DNA of 64,000 bases from Notospermus geniculatus (lineage: Eukaryota > Nemertea > Pilidiophora > Heteronemertea > Lineidae). The DNA is taken from assembly GCA_002633025.1 (NCBI GenBank), contig NMRB01000467.1, forward strand, positions 62,001 through 126,000. Direction: 5' to 3'. The notes beneath the pieces are model-generated. The model saw only the letters and a list, made by a program, of their open reading frames with translations. It made no database searches and was not told the DNA's origin. The number at the start of each line of letters is the position of its first letter. Within the stretch, counting starts at the first letter, position 1. Position numbers and translations under genes: made by a program. Shown in pieces: positions 33,349-48,300 of this stretch.

Positions 33349-36300
33349 TTAAACAAAGCCAACCACCTTATAATCGCCAATAAATCCAAGCCTCTGAGCG
33401 TCTGAGCTCAACGTCTCCATCTGAGCTTGAGTCAAGGAGTTGTATGACATTCGCAACGTGACTGGATCATCATCTAAATTGGTCTCATAGTATGGAACAT
33501 GACTACAGGAGGCTCGTTTGTCGAGATGCCCATGCGGCATGTTATCCACACGCGGCGTCTGCGCGTGTATCCAACACGCGTGTCCGCTGATGATCGTGTT
33601 ATTGTTATTGTTTTGAATGTGTCCACACTGAGCATCGATGTAATGCTGGTGAGCGTGATGCTGGCAAAGAAGATGCTTCGAATTTCGGTAACAGGAGTGA
33701 TCCTGCATATCACATTCCGGCAAATTATCGCGATTTTCCACGTCCTCCTCTTTCCCAGGGTGCCGTTTCTCGACTAAATGGACATGAGTACACTGAACTG
33801 AGTTCCCATGGTCTTCTTTCACCACCTCTATCACAGTTCCGTAGGATGGGTAGCGTTCGCTACTCGTCAATAACTTATCACATTTCCTACTATTCGTCGG
33901 TGTATCTGGCAATCGTTCGTGACTCGAGTTACCACTGCCGCCATCCGAGATTCGTTCTAACTCACAATTTCGATTCTTTACGAGTTCTGAGTATTTTTTA
34001 CGGTGGTTGTCTAAAACCTGCAAATGTTTGTCAGATGACCTGTCTGTATTTTTGGCATCAGAGATATCAGTATTGCGTGCTGAATTGATTCCACTATCAC
34101 TCAATATACGCCCCTCGTGTCCGAGACATTTACCCTCACATGAACATTTCCGTTGTTTTTCACGATCAGACTGATTGTCTTTATCGGATCCCAGCACCAT
34201 TGGTTTCCCCTCATTACTACAATTCTCCTCCAAAACCACTGTATTCGACAGCGGTGGACAGGAACGTCGTTTGTAGTATTTTGCCCGGTCCATAGACGGT
34301 CCATGGGTCTGTTTCTTCCCAATACAGTTCACTCCGCTGTCCTTCGACTGGGTATACTGAGAATTCTTCATCGGCAAGCGACCTTGGAACTCTATGGAGA
34401 TGTCGCTACCGCAGAGCGAGTACGGCGGTGGTGGAGCCCCCTGGTGGTGGACGTCCGCTTGCACTTGAATCTGACTAAAGGCAGCCGCATTTTGATAATG
34501 ACGACCTGAATCGGTCCGTCTGTCCGAATGATGGCGCTTTTTACGCTGATTAGACCTGTGTTTATCTTTTGGCAAGCTACTGTATGTTTCTGCGCTACGA
34601 TGCGAGTCCGTCCGTGCAGGGGACACGACGTGCTTCTCTGGCGTGTTGGTCAACTTGTTCGGCGTATCATAAATTCTGACATGTGAGTTTCGGTTCTTAT
34701 GATTTAGGTTATTGCCATTCATTGGTAAGTGACCACTCTGTTCAGGTCCAGCACATGGATCCGCATAAGGTGGCCTATAGTCAATTAAGCCATATTCTTT
34801 GGGTTGTTGCTGGAAGCCGTGCCAGGTTTTTGACTTCGATATCTCCTGTGCCATACGTTGTTGCACCTGGGTATCATACCATTGCCATTCTGGAGGTGGG
34901 AACTGGCCGGAGAACGTTGAGTATTCGACCTGGTCTTGAGCAACCTCACGTTTCTTCTTGTTTTTTCCGAAAATGCGAGAAAGGAGCGAAAGTTTTTCAC
35001 CTGGAAAAGAGGAAAAATTCATGTCGTTTTAGGTTCAACAACTTGACTTGCCTTGAGCTTCGATGGCTCTTTAGCAAATTATAAAAGCAAAATCTGAGAT
35101 GGAAATGTTTTTCTGGGGATCCCCCTAGCTCGGAGTCTGACACTCCCCATTTGATCTGACTTCAGGAGACAACTGATCGGCATCAGTTCAAATTGAGGCA
35201 TATGAGAAGAAACCCATGCAAAACGCCATTGTATATCAAAATCTGATCAGATTTCTGCCTCAGTAGATTATAGTGTTCCCCAGGGGTGCCACTCCACCTC
35301 AGATTCCTAAACGTAAAGCAAGAACACCCAAAATGTCAAACTGTTAAATGAAACTACAAGGCAGAGAAGACAGTGTGGATCCTCAGAGGCTATTTCCATG
35401 ACAACACGCGAAAAACAGTACGAAAGAGAAAAAAGATTGGAGTGAACATATGTCACAGAACCCCTCCTGTCAATGCAAGTGGTCTGATATGAGATGACTC
35501 AATTTCCACAGCGCGTATTAGCTTTTAAAGAATTTCCAGGCAGAAATCCATAATAAATTGAAAGCACTGTTAACCATAAACCGTGTAATTTCATTAAGGT
35601 TACACGTATTGACTGAGGCGACTTTAGAAATTTTATCCACGACTTGGTGAAATTTTATCGGAGAAATTGGATTTGTTGCTGCCTACGAATGCCTTAAAAT
35701 CATGACGGTGGTGGAATCACTCGGGCTGAAAATGGCACTCTGAGCTGAAAGAGTCTGACAGCGTTAAGCTGGTGGAAACGAAGTGACGGTACAGGACTTG
35801 ACAGGTTGTCAGCTTGTCAAAAGCTTTTGAATTCATGTCACATTAACAATTGAACCGCATTGGAACTGACAGTCACCAACTTGGTGAATGCTGATCACTT
35901 TTTTCCAACCATGTTGCAGATTAACGTCTTGGTTATCAATAAAGTTAGGAGGGAGCCATAGAGAGCCAACTCTCACAGGGAGCACTGCATATAATGTAGA
36001 GTAGAGCCTCTTTACAAATACCAACATACCTTTCTCCCTGAGCTGGACATTTGCTCTGTTTTTGGCACTGATTTCCTTCACTAAATTCTTCCCATCACCT
36101 TCCCCGTATCTCACAGAACTGCTACGCGGAAAGTTCGTCTTTGGAGCAAGTTTTGTTTCCTTATTCTTTGGTAAATGCACAGATTCGCTCCGTCGAAAGT
36201 TGCCAGAATGATTGGTGGCAGGTTGAGATGAGCTTGAGCTTGGAGAAGTCTTCTGGCTGTAGTGCGGGCAGATGCTGGCGTTGACATCTTCATCATTTAT

Positions 36301-39300
36301 TGAAGCGTAGACAGGGTCGAGTATGACTGGAATGGCTGGAACCTCTGATACCATCACTTGGTAGGTCTCACCTGCAAGATAAAGATGAAGGGAGAAGGAC
36401 ATGAGTCAACTGTCGTAAAAGTTTCCATGGATCACACAATGTTTCATTGCTGTGGCTGCACATGGCTAACCATCCTGATTGCATTGAACCCCTTGCAGCT
36501 ACTATGGCACGGCTTAACCAGCTGGCCATGGAGAATATCCTTTATGGCCTAGTGGCTAGCGCGTTGGCCTTGGAGCTAGAATGTAAGAAATGTTGAGCGC
36601 GATCACTACGTGGATGGGGTGACCGGCGTGCGTACAATACACTGCTGTCATCTATGGTTCTAATGCTTGCTCCTGACGTCACTGCACAGCACGTTCCTGT
36701 GCAGTGACGTCAGGCGCGAGTGCTTAGAACATTACCCCTAAAGAGAGTGATATTGTTTCATGTTTGTTGGAGGCTTGCTGAGGTCTCGCTATGTCTGTGG
36801 AGACAGTGCTGTGACATGTGGTCGGGTGACGTGTGTGGGAGTGAATGAGCACTAAGAACCCCTAAGACATTAGGGACGGGTATCTTGCTGTTAAAGACAA
36901 GCCTGCATCCTGGACAGCACTTGTTTGGCCCACAGGGTGATGATATTTGAGTGGGTTCAATGCATCTTACAGACATCAGCTTCATCTGAACACAACTACA
37001 CAGCTAATCTTATCACAACAGGATGTATTGGAAACATTTTCTATTGAAAACGACGTCATTAGGATTCTTTTGTGTGATGTCTCCAAAGACAGAATCTCAT
37101 GATTAATCCAGACTGTGATGATGAAGAGAAAACTGTGAGAAAATCATATTGGTCTCTGATGAATGAGAAAAGACGTGTAACAATATGAATACCATTACAT
37201 CGACTGTTAGCAAGACAATGTCACGAAGATTGTTCAATACTTGGTAGTGATTGTATTGTATAATGCGAAAAATAGGAATAATGAGCAAGATGAGATTGCC
37301 GCGGGGTAAAGGCGTGGCAGCGGAGGGTTCCCAGCGGGGGCAAATTGCAATGTCATGGTATGTAAATGGGGCAGTTGTATGGTAAAGTTTCATGTGGAAT
37401 ACCTGAACTGGAGAGTGTAGGTGGCTGCATCAAATGGATTCAGTTAAGATTTTTGCACCTGCATCCTTGCTACAGTCAAAAAGGTTGAGTCGCTTTGACA
37501 GTGTAGCGCTTTGCAACAAAAGGAAAAGATGGCAAAACAGTCTTCTCAAGAACTCCTTTATCATTTCCGACAATATTGCCGAAATGTGACCCCTTGTTGG
37601 CGCACAGCTATGAAGTCGCACGAGATCATGCAAAATATCATCATGGAGAATTTGACCTCAGTAGCTCCTTACACAGAGACATTGATGAGTTCTGATGAGA
37701 ACATTTTATGAAGACAATGACATGAAAACGCCTGTCATGTCGCGATGCCTGCTCATCATGAAATTTGCCCCACAATTACACGTAATTTGCAGCGCTGACA
37801 TTGCAATAATGCTGCCTTCACTTCCCAAATCATCAAATCATTGCATGAAATACGGGACATTGCGTGCCCTGCCCGTAGCAGAAAAAACACAACAGGAAAA
37901 GGAACACAAGAAGTGACAGTTTTTCACTTCGTATTATGTCCAAGTGCTAAAGAGTTTTATTGCTGTCTGCGCTGACAATTCCGATTTTCAGTCATCTTTT
38001 ATTACACCGTAGGTCGTGACATGCCGGGTACAATATGTCAATCAGCTCCTGGGGTGATGTGTCCACGAAGACACACGTCACCTCCAGGGAAGTGCGTTAT
38101 CCCTTTTTTAAACAGCCTCGGTTATTGTCAGAGATGGTGTGACATCAGTGTAAGTGTCGGCGATTAGATGTTGTCCTCGGGCTGGGCAAAACTTGCATTG
38201 CGAAAATGAGGCATCGCATTTCTCGAATTGACCAAGTGGTGGACAATATGGCCGAAGGTGCAGTGCAAATTTTTATCCCAATGTTGATCGGTGTTTACAT
38301 CTGATTCACACCAATGTATTGGTATTTACGACAAGATAGGGTGAGACGCACTCAACAGCAGCAGCAGATGAACAAGACCCAAGAACCTGTACATATATCT
38401 GCAGATGATGCACACTCATCCTGGCTCAAGCACTGCTGAGATGGAGCACACAACACCGGCAGTTGATGCATCCGTGCAGACCAAAGATGCTATTTCACCT
38501 CGGGTGTGGTCAATAAACTCATTAGTCTAATTTTTTAGATATTTTTGGCATCGCAGGCTCTCCTGAGGGGTGTCAATCAGGTATGTAACTGACAGTGTCA
38601 TCTCAATTCCATGTAAGCAGAACCTAATGCTCTGTCTGCATTATACCATTTCTATTACGAAGAAAAAAACTTCCCTGCGATACAAATGGGGCTTCGAGTC
38701 GTAAGAGTTCTGCATTTTTCTACAAACCATTACGAGCGAAAAACATCGTGAACTCTCCCCTGAAGAGAAATCATTAGCCTGTAACTTTCGATGAAGCCAC
38801 ACCTTACAATAAAACTGGCCAAGATGTCCAGCATCATTTCTGCCCTTCCATTCGCTACAGACGCGAAAGGAAATTACTGGAGGAGACCTCTACGGCTTCT
38901 GCCGTGCCGATTGTTCAACATCTAAGGCTGTCTAAACATCATTTTACGGCGGAAGCCACACAGTATCAAGTTGTACCCTGTTCCACCCCGGGGCTATATT
39001 GTCCCTTTTGATGACAAATGATTTGTGGACGATGGGGGTGTTTCATTGTAAACAATGGCGTGGAAGCGAGAAGAAGGAAAGTGGACAGTCAATAGGTATA
39101 CCGGTACATGTGTTAGGGTTCCACCCGAGACCCTGAAAGCTCTGTGGCCTAGACAGTGTGACTCACGGAGCTGAGTTCCACCTGAAGTGTGTCTCATCAA
39201 GGAAGTTGGCAAGTAGGGATGCTGATGCAGCTGTGTGTGAAGACATCCTGCGATAGAGGCCTTGCAATGACGTCATCCTGGCGGCCATGCTGGAGGGCAC

Positions 39301-42300
39301 AGGCCTTGATAGGGCGCAGAGGTGTGACGTGACTTGCGTGAAGTGCGCCATGCCATTCTTTTGATGTAACGTCATTGGGACATGCACGACTCATTTCGCT
39401 GCGCCTCTGCAGCATGTGCCCCCCAGCATGGCGGCTTGTGACGTCATTTGCAAGGCCTCTATAGTCAGTGGTTCTGAGCAGCAAGCGTTCACTCATCACC
39501 AAAGGGAACGACCACTGCAGGACTATCTTGATGTTTTGAAGCATACTCTAGCATTCTGGCATCATTCAGCAAAATTATCTTCATGCAGACTCCTTCTGTG
39601 GGTCGCTATGATGTCAGTCAACGTAACCAATTCAACACGCCAACCAGCAGCCTGCCTGAACAAGTTTGTTTCCCAAATGACCGATGAGTGCTACCACAGC
39701 TCCTGAATCAAACCACACCTACTGTATTGGAGAAGGCTTCCTACACCTTCCAGTGGTAGACATTGCAAACAAGACCAATAAATCCTCCAATAATGTGGGA
39801 ATATTGATACAGGGTTCAGGCAAAGGTGCATATGTAGTCCTATTCATTACCATCGACAACATCAACCGTTTCATCAAGGCCACAAACGCGACCACATCGG
39901 TAACCAATCACTAACACCCTCGGGCAATTCTGATCCGAACGACTCACGACTGAATGCTATGAGCACAACCTGAGATGGCGATGGAAATTTCTTCAGACCG
40001 ATTGAAGTCTCGCACAAATCCGATACCGAGCATCGATCCATTTCGCTTGAACTCTTCTAACACCTGTGCGGTTTTCTTCATTCCCAGCGACACAACCATC
40101 GACGAGGTGTGATAAGTTTGCAACACTGGACACCAGTTCTAAAGTAACTTGCCCAAGGTTTATTCAAAGCTGAAAGGAACTTAGGCTTAATCGTCCAGGG
40201 GCAGAGACCTGGAAAGGAGACAGCACTTTTACTACCTCGTTGAATCCCGGCTAATTGATCTTTGACATTTTCGTGGACATGGGGACAAAGACTTTCACTA
40301 CGAGTTCATATTGACTGTTTCTATTTTTATACACGGACATATCGAGATCATAGTCATAACAGAATAGCATAATTACAGTAGCTCCAGGACGCTCAGACGC
40401 GAATGAGAGAAAAGTCAAACCAGGTTGAGCACGATATTAAAAAGAATTTTCCTGCGGATTTGCATTTGAAGTTGGGGCTGAGAACCAGGCACGAGTTATT
40501 GAGAGTGCGGGAAAAGAGCAAGATGGATGAAAAAGAAGGCAATGGCCTCTGGCTCTTGTCAAATAATTACCAGATATTTAATACCAAATAAATGCAAAAG
40601 ATTTAGCCATCATTTTAATATCAGAGAATTACTTTCAGTTTCCAATGTGACGACAAATCAGATTTCACTCATATTGGACCCTCAAGCAGCTTAAGTCAGT
40701 GAACCCTGACCAGGAATAAAGTTGAGGGATAGGGAGCAAATGGTGACCCTTCTGACCCCTTATATCACAATCCACATCCCTCGTCATTAACAGCCGACAA
40801 GGGACCAACTAACGCCCTTCAAATATCAAACAACAGCCATTTGAGGATATGGCATTCATTGATATACCCCAAAATTTGATAACTTTCCGCCTTCATTACC
40901 GCCACAATGGAAGTAAATCACCTCTCATTGGATCAATTGGTGACATTAATTAAATGAGGTTTGTAATCTGGTCAAACAATACTGATTTGGATATGATATG
41001 CAAGACAAACATGGCAGGTTGGCGGTGATTAGCTGTGGTCAGGATGAAACTGTAGAATGTGGACAAGGGTCAAGTCTGAATGAAGAAGTGCTTGAATGCT
41101 GCGGCTTGCCAACGACAGCAGGAGGGGAGGTTGAAAAAAAGACCAAGAGACCTGTGTCAACCACCTGAACAGAAGTGGTGAAGTTTCAAACTACTTTCTC
41201 ACAACAGGGCACTGTGGGCTCAACCAACCTTTGAGGAGATGAGGAGTCTGAGTGAGTCGCAGCCAACTGGTGAGCGAACACCAGAACATATCCTACAGAC
41301 CTGTACCCTGATGACCAGTTGACAGGAATTCTGGCTGGAAGCCAACCATCTTGAAGACAAAGCTGTGGTGATCACCAGTGAATGGCAAGTTTTGTCCAAC
41401 AAGAAGACATGGTCACCACTTGAACACAGAAGCAGCAAGAATGAATCGTCCCACCAATCAGATGCAAACGTCGAACCAAACCATTCTTTGGGTCAACCAC
41501 CTCAGAAGGCAACATACTTTCAGGCGGCATATAAGGATTGAGAGGTAGCATTCACTTCGTGCTTTAGACCCTCCCTTATTTGATACCCTGTGTCGAAGAC
41601 GCACCAGTGACACCAGCTGTCAAGAAATATTGAGAACCTCAGAATAGCACTGGATATTGAAATCATCCGATTGCCTCCGGGAGCGTAACCTTCAATTCTC
41701 GCCCAAATTACCAAATATTTCCTTGTGCATTGTTAGCGAGACCTCCTTGAAAGACTGCAGATACCCCGACCCTCACGCACCATAATTACAATTAGGGAAT
41801 CCCTCGTTCCTCCAGGGCATTCCCAGATCGGTGTCTTAAGGACCTGCCGATTCTAAACCGTCAGGTCTGGAATTGTAACAAATGATGTGAAAGAGTGCAG
41901 ACGGAAGTGAAATGAGAGCTTACAGATTGTGATAATGGCTTAATGTCCGTAACGCAGCCACTACAGGCTCCGAAATCGACAGCCCCTGGAGGGAAACTGC
42001 GGGTGACGGCTTTTGGCAGTACCACAATGGACCGACAGCCTCGGTTCTGCCGAGGCACAGAAAATGATGAGGTACACGAGACAGCTTGTGACTGGAGGAA
42101 GGAGAATGCCAGCGAAAGTCAAAATCCTAATCATAACCAATGTACGTGCATGCACATGAAAATGTACAGAAGTGGCTCAGCACATCAGGCCGACTCCGTG
42201 ACAGCCAGTCAGCAACCTGAAGTTTGAACTTCATAATGAAATTAGGCTGGAAATTGAAAATCCTCGACAATCAAATTACCCCAGATGCTGCAGTGGTTTT

Positions 42301-45300
42301 TCCGACCAAAACCATGCTCTACATTACAGTATCTTTCACCACTGCTGATGTCAGGTAGTTGCCCTAGGACACAAGCGGTCGCCATCTCAAACCTTCATAG
42401 ACCAGAGGTTAGTATCAGTCAATTTGCTCTGGGTCTTTTGATAATGATCAGTCTCTGCGACCCAGCTATCTTTCTTCCTCAAGCACGTCATGGTGAAGCC
42501 ATAGCCAGGAGCTATGTCAGGTATCAGAGACTAATTGCTCAAAAATGAGCAGTTGTTGTTTTCACGGACCTCCGGGCAAGATGATCTCCTCAGTTTCTTC
42601 GACGCTCTTTATGCCGGTAAATTCACTTTTTAATTAGCCAGGTCGCAAGTTGAAGAATTAATTGGCTTTTAGGAGCAAATCCTGTCCTCCACTTAGTCAT
42701 TGATACCTGGAGGTCATGTTTTAACAAATCTTCTGTTTCAAACCAAAATTGGATAGAATTCCAAACAGCGGTTGTCATATTCTATTGAGGTTGATTTGGC
42801 TTTTAGATCTACACAAGCACTGCGGATATTTATCATCAGCCGATGGCGATTTGATCTCTGGTAGATGCTAAATGGCGGGATAGAATTTGACCATGCTCCT
42901 TAAAGTATGAGTATCTCGCTGAAGAGTTTGAATGCCATAACATCGAGGGCTCTGATTGCCTCAAATCTGACGAGGAAAAAATATGACTTCTACGACAACT
43001 GAAGATCCTATTGGCTCTAAGTTGACACCTTGTTCTGTTATTACCTAACAACAACACGGCCTCAAGCTGTAATTAGGGCCATTAGTAACGCAAGACAAGG
43101 TGAATCACGAACCATCCCTCGGAATTTCTTTTCCTTGCAAAATTGGCTCACTTTTGATGTTAAAAGATGCTGTTTCAAGGCAACCAAATTGGAGTTCACA
43201 GAAGTGAGTTTCAGAAGCTTAATTCCTTTGTTAAAGGGACTGAAAGCTGTGAAAGGTGTACGCTATTCGTGTCTAGGACAGTAGGCCGCTACAGCTCTGA
43301 TGGGAGTAACTTGTCCTCGCCACACTTTTGAGTACGAGTCTGCACCACTTCACTGCCACAGACCAGAATTCAGGCCCATGGCGTCCTTCCACAGCAGGCG
43401 CGAGGTAAAAACCCCTGCTGCTGCGAGGATGGGTCCATGACGTCCTGCCACGCAACCATGGCATCACAAACTTGTATGCTCTGGTGTCCGTAGCAAAGTG
43501 GTTAAAATAAATACCGGTAACCCAGAAGCAGACTTTCTGATGTCAAATACCCGTGCACTGTTGCAAGAAATTGTTGCTCCAGCTTGGATTCGGAAGGAAA
43601 AGCAACAGATATTCACCTAAAAAAGCTTTCCTTCCATTTGTCAACAACAGCTTCTTGATCTTCACAACAGAAAAATCGAATGCGACTCGCTATCAAAAGT
43701 ATGCTATCTGGAGCCAGATAGGTCCAACATTGAAAATACCAGCTCCTGATCTTTTATGAAAAGTCACAAGTCGCTGATGATCAGATGTAATCAGAGACAG
43801 CATGAGAGGCTTGTGCAACTAATATATCTTTTCTTTGGCTTCGATGCCGAGCTGAGCAGATCTCTGGAGTGTAAAGCACACTCCATTCACGTTCATATCC
43901 CTCCTCAGACTTGGCAAATCACAAGAAATACAATCCTCCATTTATGATGAAGACGCTGCAACAATTCTCAGCATCTTTGGCAGATTTCTTGGGATTAAAT
44001 GCCAATGGCGACGCAAAAAGACACTCGCAAAAAGAACTTGCATCACGGTGCGGAAAAACAAGTGAGCAGCGAAAATCTTCGTGATTTTTACTATTCGCTT
44101 GAATAGTTCCTGCAGCACCTAAATGAAACTGTAGATGCTGAATGAGATGCTGAACGTGCATTTTTGCCTGATTTCTAAAGATTTGCACTAAGGATTGCGT
44201 ATAATCGAGTATAGTGTTACGTTGTATAGAAGCAGATGTGATACCTGATCGTGGAACTTCTCGACTGTGGCACAGATGAGCATCAGGAGCACTTCTGATA
44301 ATCACAACGCAGTGCTCCGCCAACGACAGGCATCGCTCAAGTCATCATTAGAGAGAGGCTAAATGGAGAAATGGCCCGCAGGCATCGGTGGTGGAGAAAC
44401 TGTGACTGAGTCATCCCGCGATGGCAGTTGCACCGTTCATAGGGAGCATGTCTGTTCGTCATGAATGGGGTTGAATTTGTCGGTATGTGGCCATAACAGT
44501 TCACACCTCATTGCGCCCATTGACTGCACATTCTACCCTAACTTCATTGCCAGTCTCTCATGCCTTTGACGTGATTACACGCAGCACTTCCTGTGGGTGA
44601 TTAATCGTCCGACGTTTGATATTGTTTCTGCGGCCCTATTTGTCATTTTCTGCTAGGAATCTATTTACCCAACGTGATGAATTCATCCCCATGATTACGA
44701 GGAACTTTCAGTAATGCCATTAGAGAGTGAACGCTCAGTGCTTAACCCTTTCCAAATGCCATCAATTCTGGCAAAAACTTGCCTAGAAGGCTTGCTTCCT
44801 TGTCTTCAAGCTGAACCTCAGCAACATGCCCTCTGGGGGATTGCAAGGTGACCCTTCAAGTGGGAAAAGAACTGACCAGTCTGTGGTGGATCAGGGGCGG
44901 TTGGGGAAGCTATCACTACAAAAGCAAGGATGGAAATGAAGGGCAAGCTGGAATTGCTTATCTGATCTCAAAGGAGACAGTTCCAACCACAGTCACTGTG
45001 AAGGTGGAGATCGCAAAAAAACACCTGAATGCATCCTACACACCTGGGGCGTGTTTCATAAAGTGAGTTTAAGCTAATCAGAAGACAAAAGCAGTGGAAA
45101 CAGCAGTGGACGATCTCCGGCAGACAAGAAATTTTGTTGAATGACAACAACATTTTTGATAGTCAATATCAAGCCAAAAGCAAAACCAAGGCCCACAGCC
45201 AGAAGCCATTAACCAAATAGAGCCGCCTATTTTTTTGCACTTTCCATCTGTACCTTTCACCGCCCTGAACCGCCGTTAAATGCCACTAAGCTGAATAGCA

Positions 45301-48300
45301 AACAGTGTAATGAGTCAAGGCGGTTTATGGCGGTCTCTATGTCTGCAGACATGGCGGATTGTGGCGGTGCCGGCAGTAATTGGTGATTTTGATTTCTACA
45401 TAAGAGGTGATGGGGATTTTTGTCAAAACGTGGGCGTGGTCATTCTAGGCGGCTCACGGCAGGGCGGTTTAGGGCGGCATGGGCTCTATTGGGTTAAGAT
45501 AAGAGAAACTGCTACCCCTGGTAGGCTTCTACAGAACTAGAAGGCTTATGTTGACAAATGTCAAATTTTTTAAGTACCAGCTTGTTACAAAGCACTAAAA
45601 GATAATCATAGACGACTGATCAAAGGACAATAGGATTTGGGTTTTGAAGTTCAACCCCAGGAACTAAGTGGGTCAAACCTTTGATATTAGACACCAGTCA
45701 CAAATGTAAACGGGAGTATTCGCATCCCTGTAGAAAATGCTCACAATGCTAATGCTACACGCTCGCTCATTCATTAGGGGAAAAGCTCTGATTAATGCCC
45801 TCAGCAGCTGAGCTCATAATCCCCGAAGTAATCCCATTGAAAAAAATTCACTTTTTTCAACCCATAATGGAACGATGGATTGATACGGATGGAGGAGAAT
45901 ATCAAAATGTTTGGCTAACTTGACAAATTTGAATTCTCTGAAGGGCACCAGAAGGGAAGGTTCGTATTTCGTGTCCCTTTATCAGATCAGAGTGCCTGGG
46001 ATCACTTCAGACCTCATTTCACTCCAATGTCCACAGGGAAATGAGAAGGGGCCTGGTGCTCTAAGACGGTTTACCTAAAAAATAATCCCCATATTTCCCT
46101 GAGGTAGGAAACTGTATCTATAATCCAAATAATTTTCTTAAAAAAGTTGAATTTGTGATTTTACCAAGGTCATCAGATTTTGGATGGTTGTTAAGTAACC
46201 TTTGAAATTTGACTATGGACTAATGGGAAGAGTAGGTCAGAATCTCTTTCTTAACTGATTCCATTGAGTAATGGTCTGAGGCCCTAACACATGAAGACCG
46301 AAGACCATGCCATTGCAATTGGTTGTTTCATGATGGAAGTATGAAGACCCAAGCAAGGACTTGCCATCTATGTTGTCAGATGCAAATTTGTTGGGCATGG
46401 GAGCCGTCAGCCACACGTATTGTCAGAAGATGGCAGCAAAGTTCTAGCGGACCAATACACAGGAAAATACATGTGATTGGTGCTCGATCAAGAATGAATG
46501 GGTCCGCTAAATGCACTGAATTGGGCCGTAGTGACACCTATTGGTCAACTCACTGACAGCTCCTATTCAGAAGAGAATGCAGTAGGTGTCTCTTCTTAAA
46601 TAGTGGTAAGTAGAGAATGCAGTAGATGTCACTTCTTATAGTTCTAAGTAGAGAATGCAGTAGATGTCACTTCTTATAGTTCTAAGTAGAGAATGCAGTA
46701 GGTGTCTCTTCTTATAATTCTAAGTAGAGAATGCAGGTGTCTCTTCTTAAAGTTCTAAGTAGAGAATGCAGTAGGTGTCTCTTATAGTTCTAAGTATGGC
46801 CTTTGATCAGTTTGCTGGTTTCCAAACATTTGTGAGTGATGTAGAACAAATTCATTGTAGGACTAATGATCTTGGACAGAGTCACAACCCATTGCCTTTA
46901 GTCACAGAGCTAATTGGACTCATAGGATTAATTAATGTATCAGGTTGGCCTATATTAATGAATCATGCCAATCAGATATCATAGTCTTAGCTATGAGTCC
47001 AAGTTACACAATGCTCAAGCACCGTATCAGGATATCACATATTTCTGATGATATGCATCTGATAGTGATACGAAATGAGAAATTAAACATTTCTCTGACT
47101 TAATACAATTGCTGATGATCTCACTTTACAGACAGTCAAGTTTACTAATAAACTTGTAAATAAAACAGAAAATGATCTGGTATTATTGCAACTCTCAAAA
47201 GACCTCTTGACGCTCGCTATTAGCGACGACTTACATTTTATTTGCTGAAATGTGACTCAGAGATAGTCATAAGTATCTTCATGAATTTGATCAAGTTAAT
47301 TTGAATGAACCGCAACGGAACGCGATACAGCATCCCATTTCCCGCATCATCAAGAAACCATTAATGGCGCCTATGACGCCAGAGAGATGTGAAAACATCT
47401 GACCTTTTACGTAACCTTCATAACTGATGAATATTATGACCAACTGAGTGCGAGAATTCCATCCGATTATGGGCTAATAAATCTAATATCTTCATTCTGA
47501 ACAGGTTTCATACAAGTCACTGCAGCGTGCCAAGTCGTGGCATGACAGTTGAATAATTCTCGGATGATATTAGGAATAACGAAGTCATGCCACAGAGAAT
47601 TTCAAGGTCGCATGCGTTTAAGACTGATTAGGACTGACGATGTGACAATGATGTTAAAAGTTATCGCGAAGGGGAGAAGTCGCAAGGTGGGTAGTGTCTT
47701 TGGAAAACGACAACAGACTTACGCCAACCCCATTCATTTTTGCATCCTCAGCATCCATATAGCTCTTCATCCTCCCGCAACAGGGCTTTGGTCTCGCTCC
47801 TCTTACGCTCCCACAAATGAGCTGAAGCCATAGCATTGGTCCTGGTAAGTACGGAAGAGGCCACCTCAAGCTACTCATGTTCCTCACTTGCATGGGGTCT
47901 TTTGCTTGCCATATTGCAAAGGCACAAGGTACAAGGTACCATGTCTTACTGTCCCATACGAAACAGACTGAAGAACAAGTGATGATCCCATAGTGGCCCG
48001 GGATTCGAACCCGGGCCTTTCGTTTGCTAAGCGGATGTGATAACCACTGGGCGATCAAGGCTCCTAGTCAAAATAGTTAGGGCCGTATTCACGGATCGCA
48101 CTTTAGCCTAAAGTATAGCTTAGACTTTCTCTATCCTTGAAGCATTACGAAAAGTCAGACTTTAATAAAAGTGTGACCCGTGCATACGGCCCTTAGTCAG
48201 CTTCGTAAAGTTTGGTGTCTCTCGACTTGCACACTCACAACTTTACATGTAAAGTTACCATCTCTTGCCACGAGCATAAAGAGACGAGCATTGGGAATGG

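Noticed and set aside
33474-34509. Several 70-118 codon open frames within the STOX last exon on both strands
   Set aside because: These are shadows of the 550-codon exon in other frames; the STOX frame carries the recognisable conserved blocks.
43919-44323. 134-codon minus-strand frame in the STOX intron
   Set aside because: It has no recognisable domain, splice context or composition distinct from neighbouring non-coding DNA.
47654-48058. 134-codon minus-strand frame
   Set aside because: It starts in a tRNA-derived repeat and runs through a MITE fragment; no protein motif is present.
47991-48064. Functional tRNA-Ala gene
   Set aside because: The T arm is perfect, but the anticodon stem does not pair and the acceptor stem is unclear, so a SINE head fits better.
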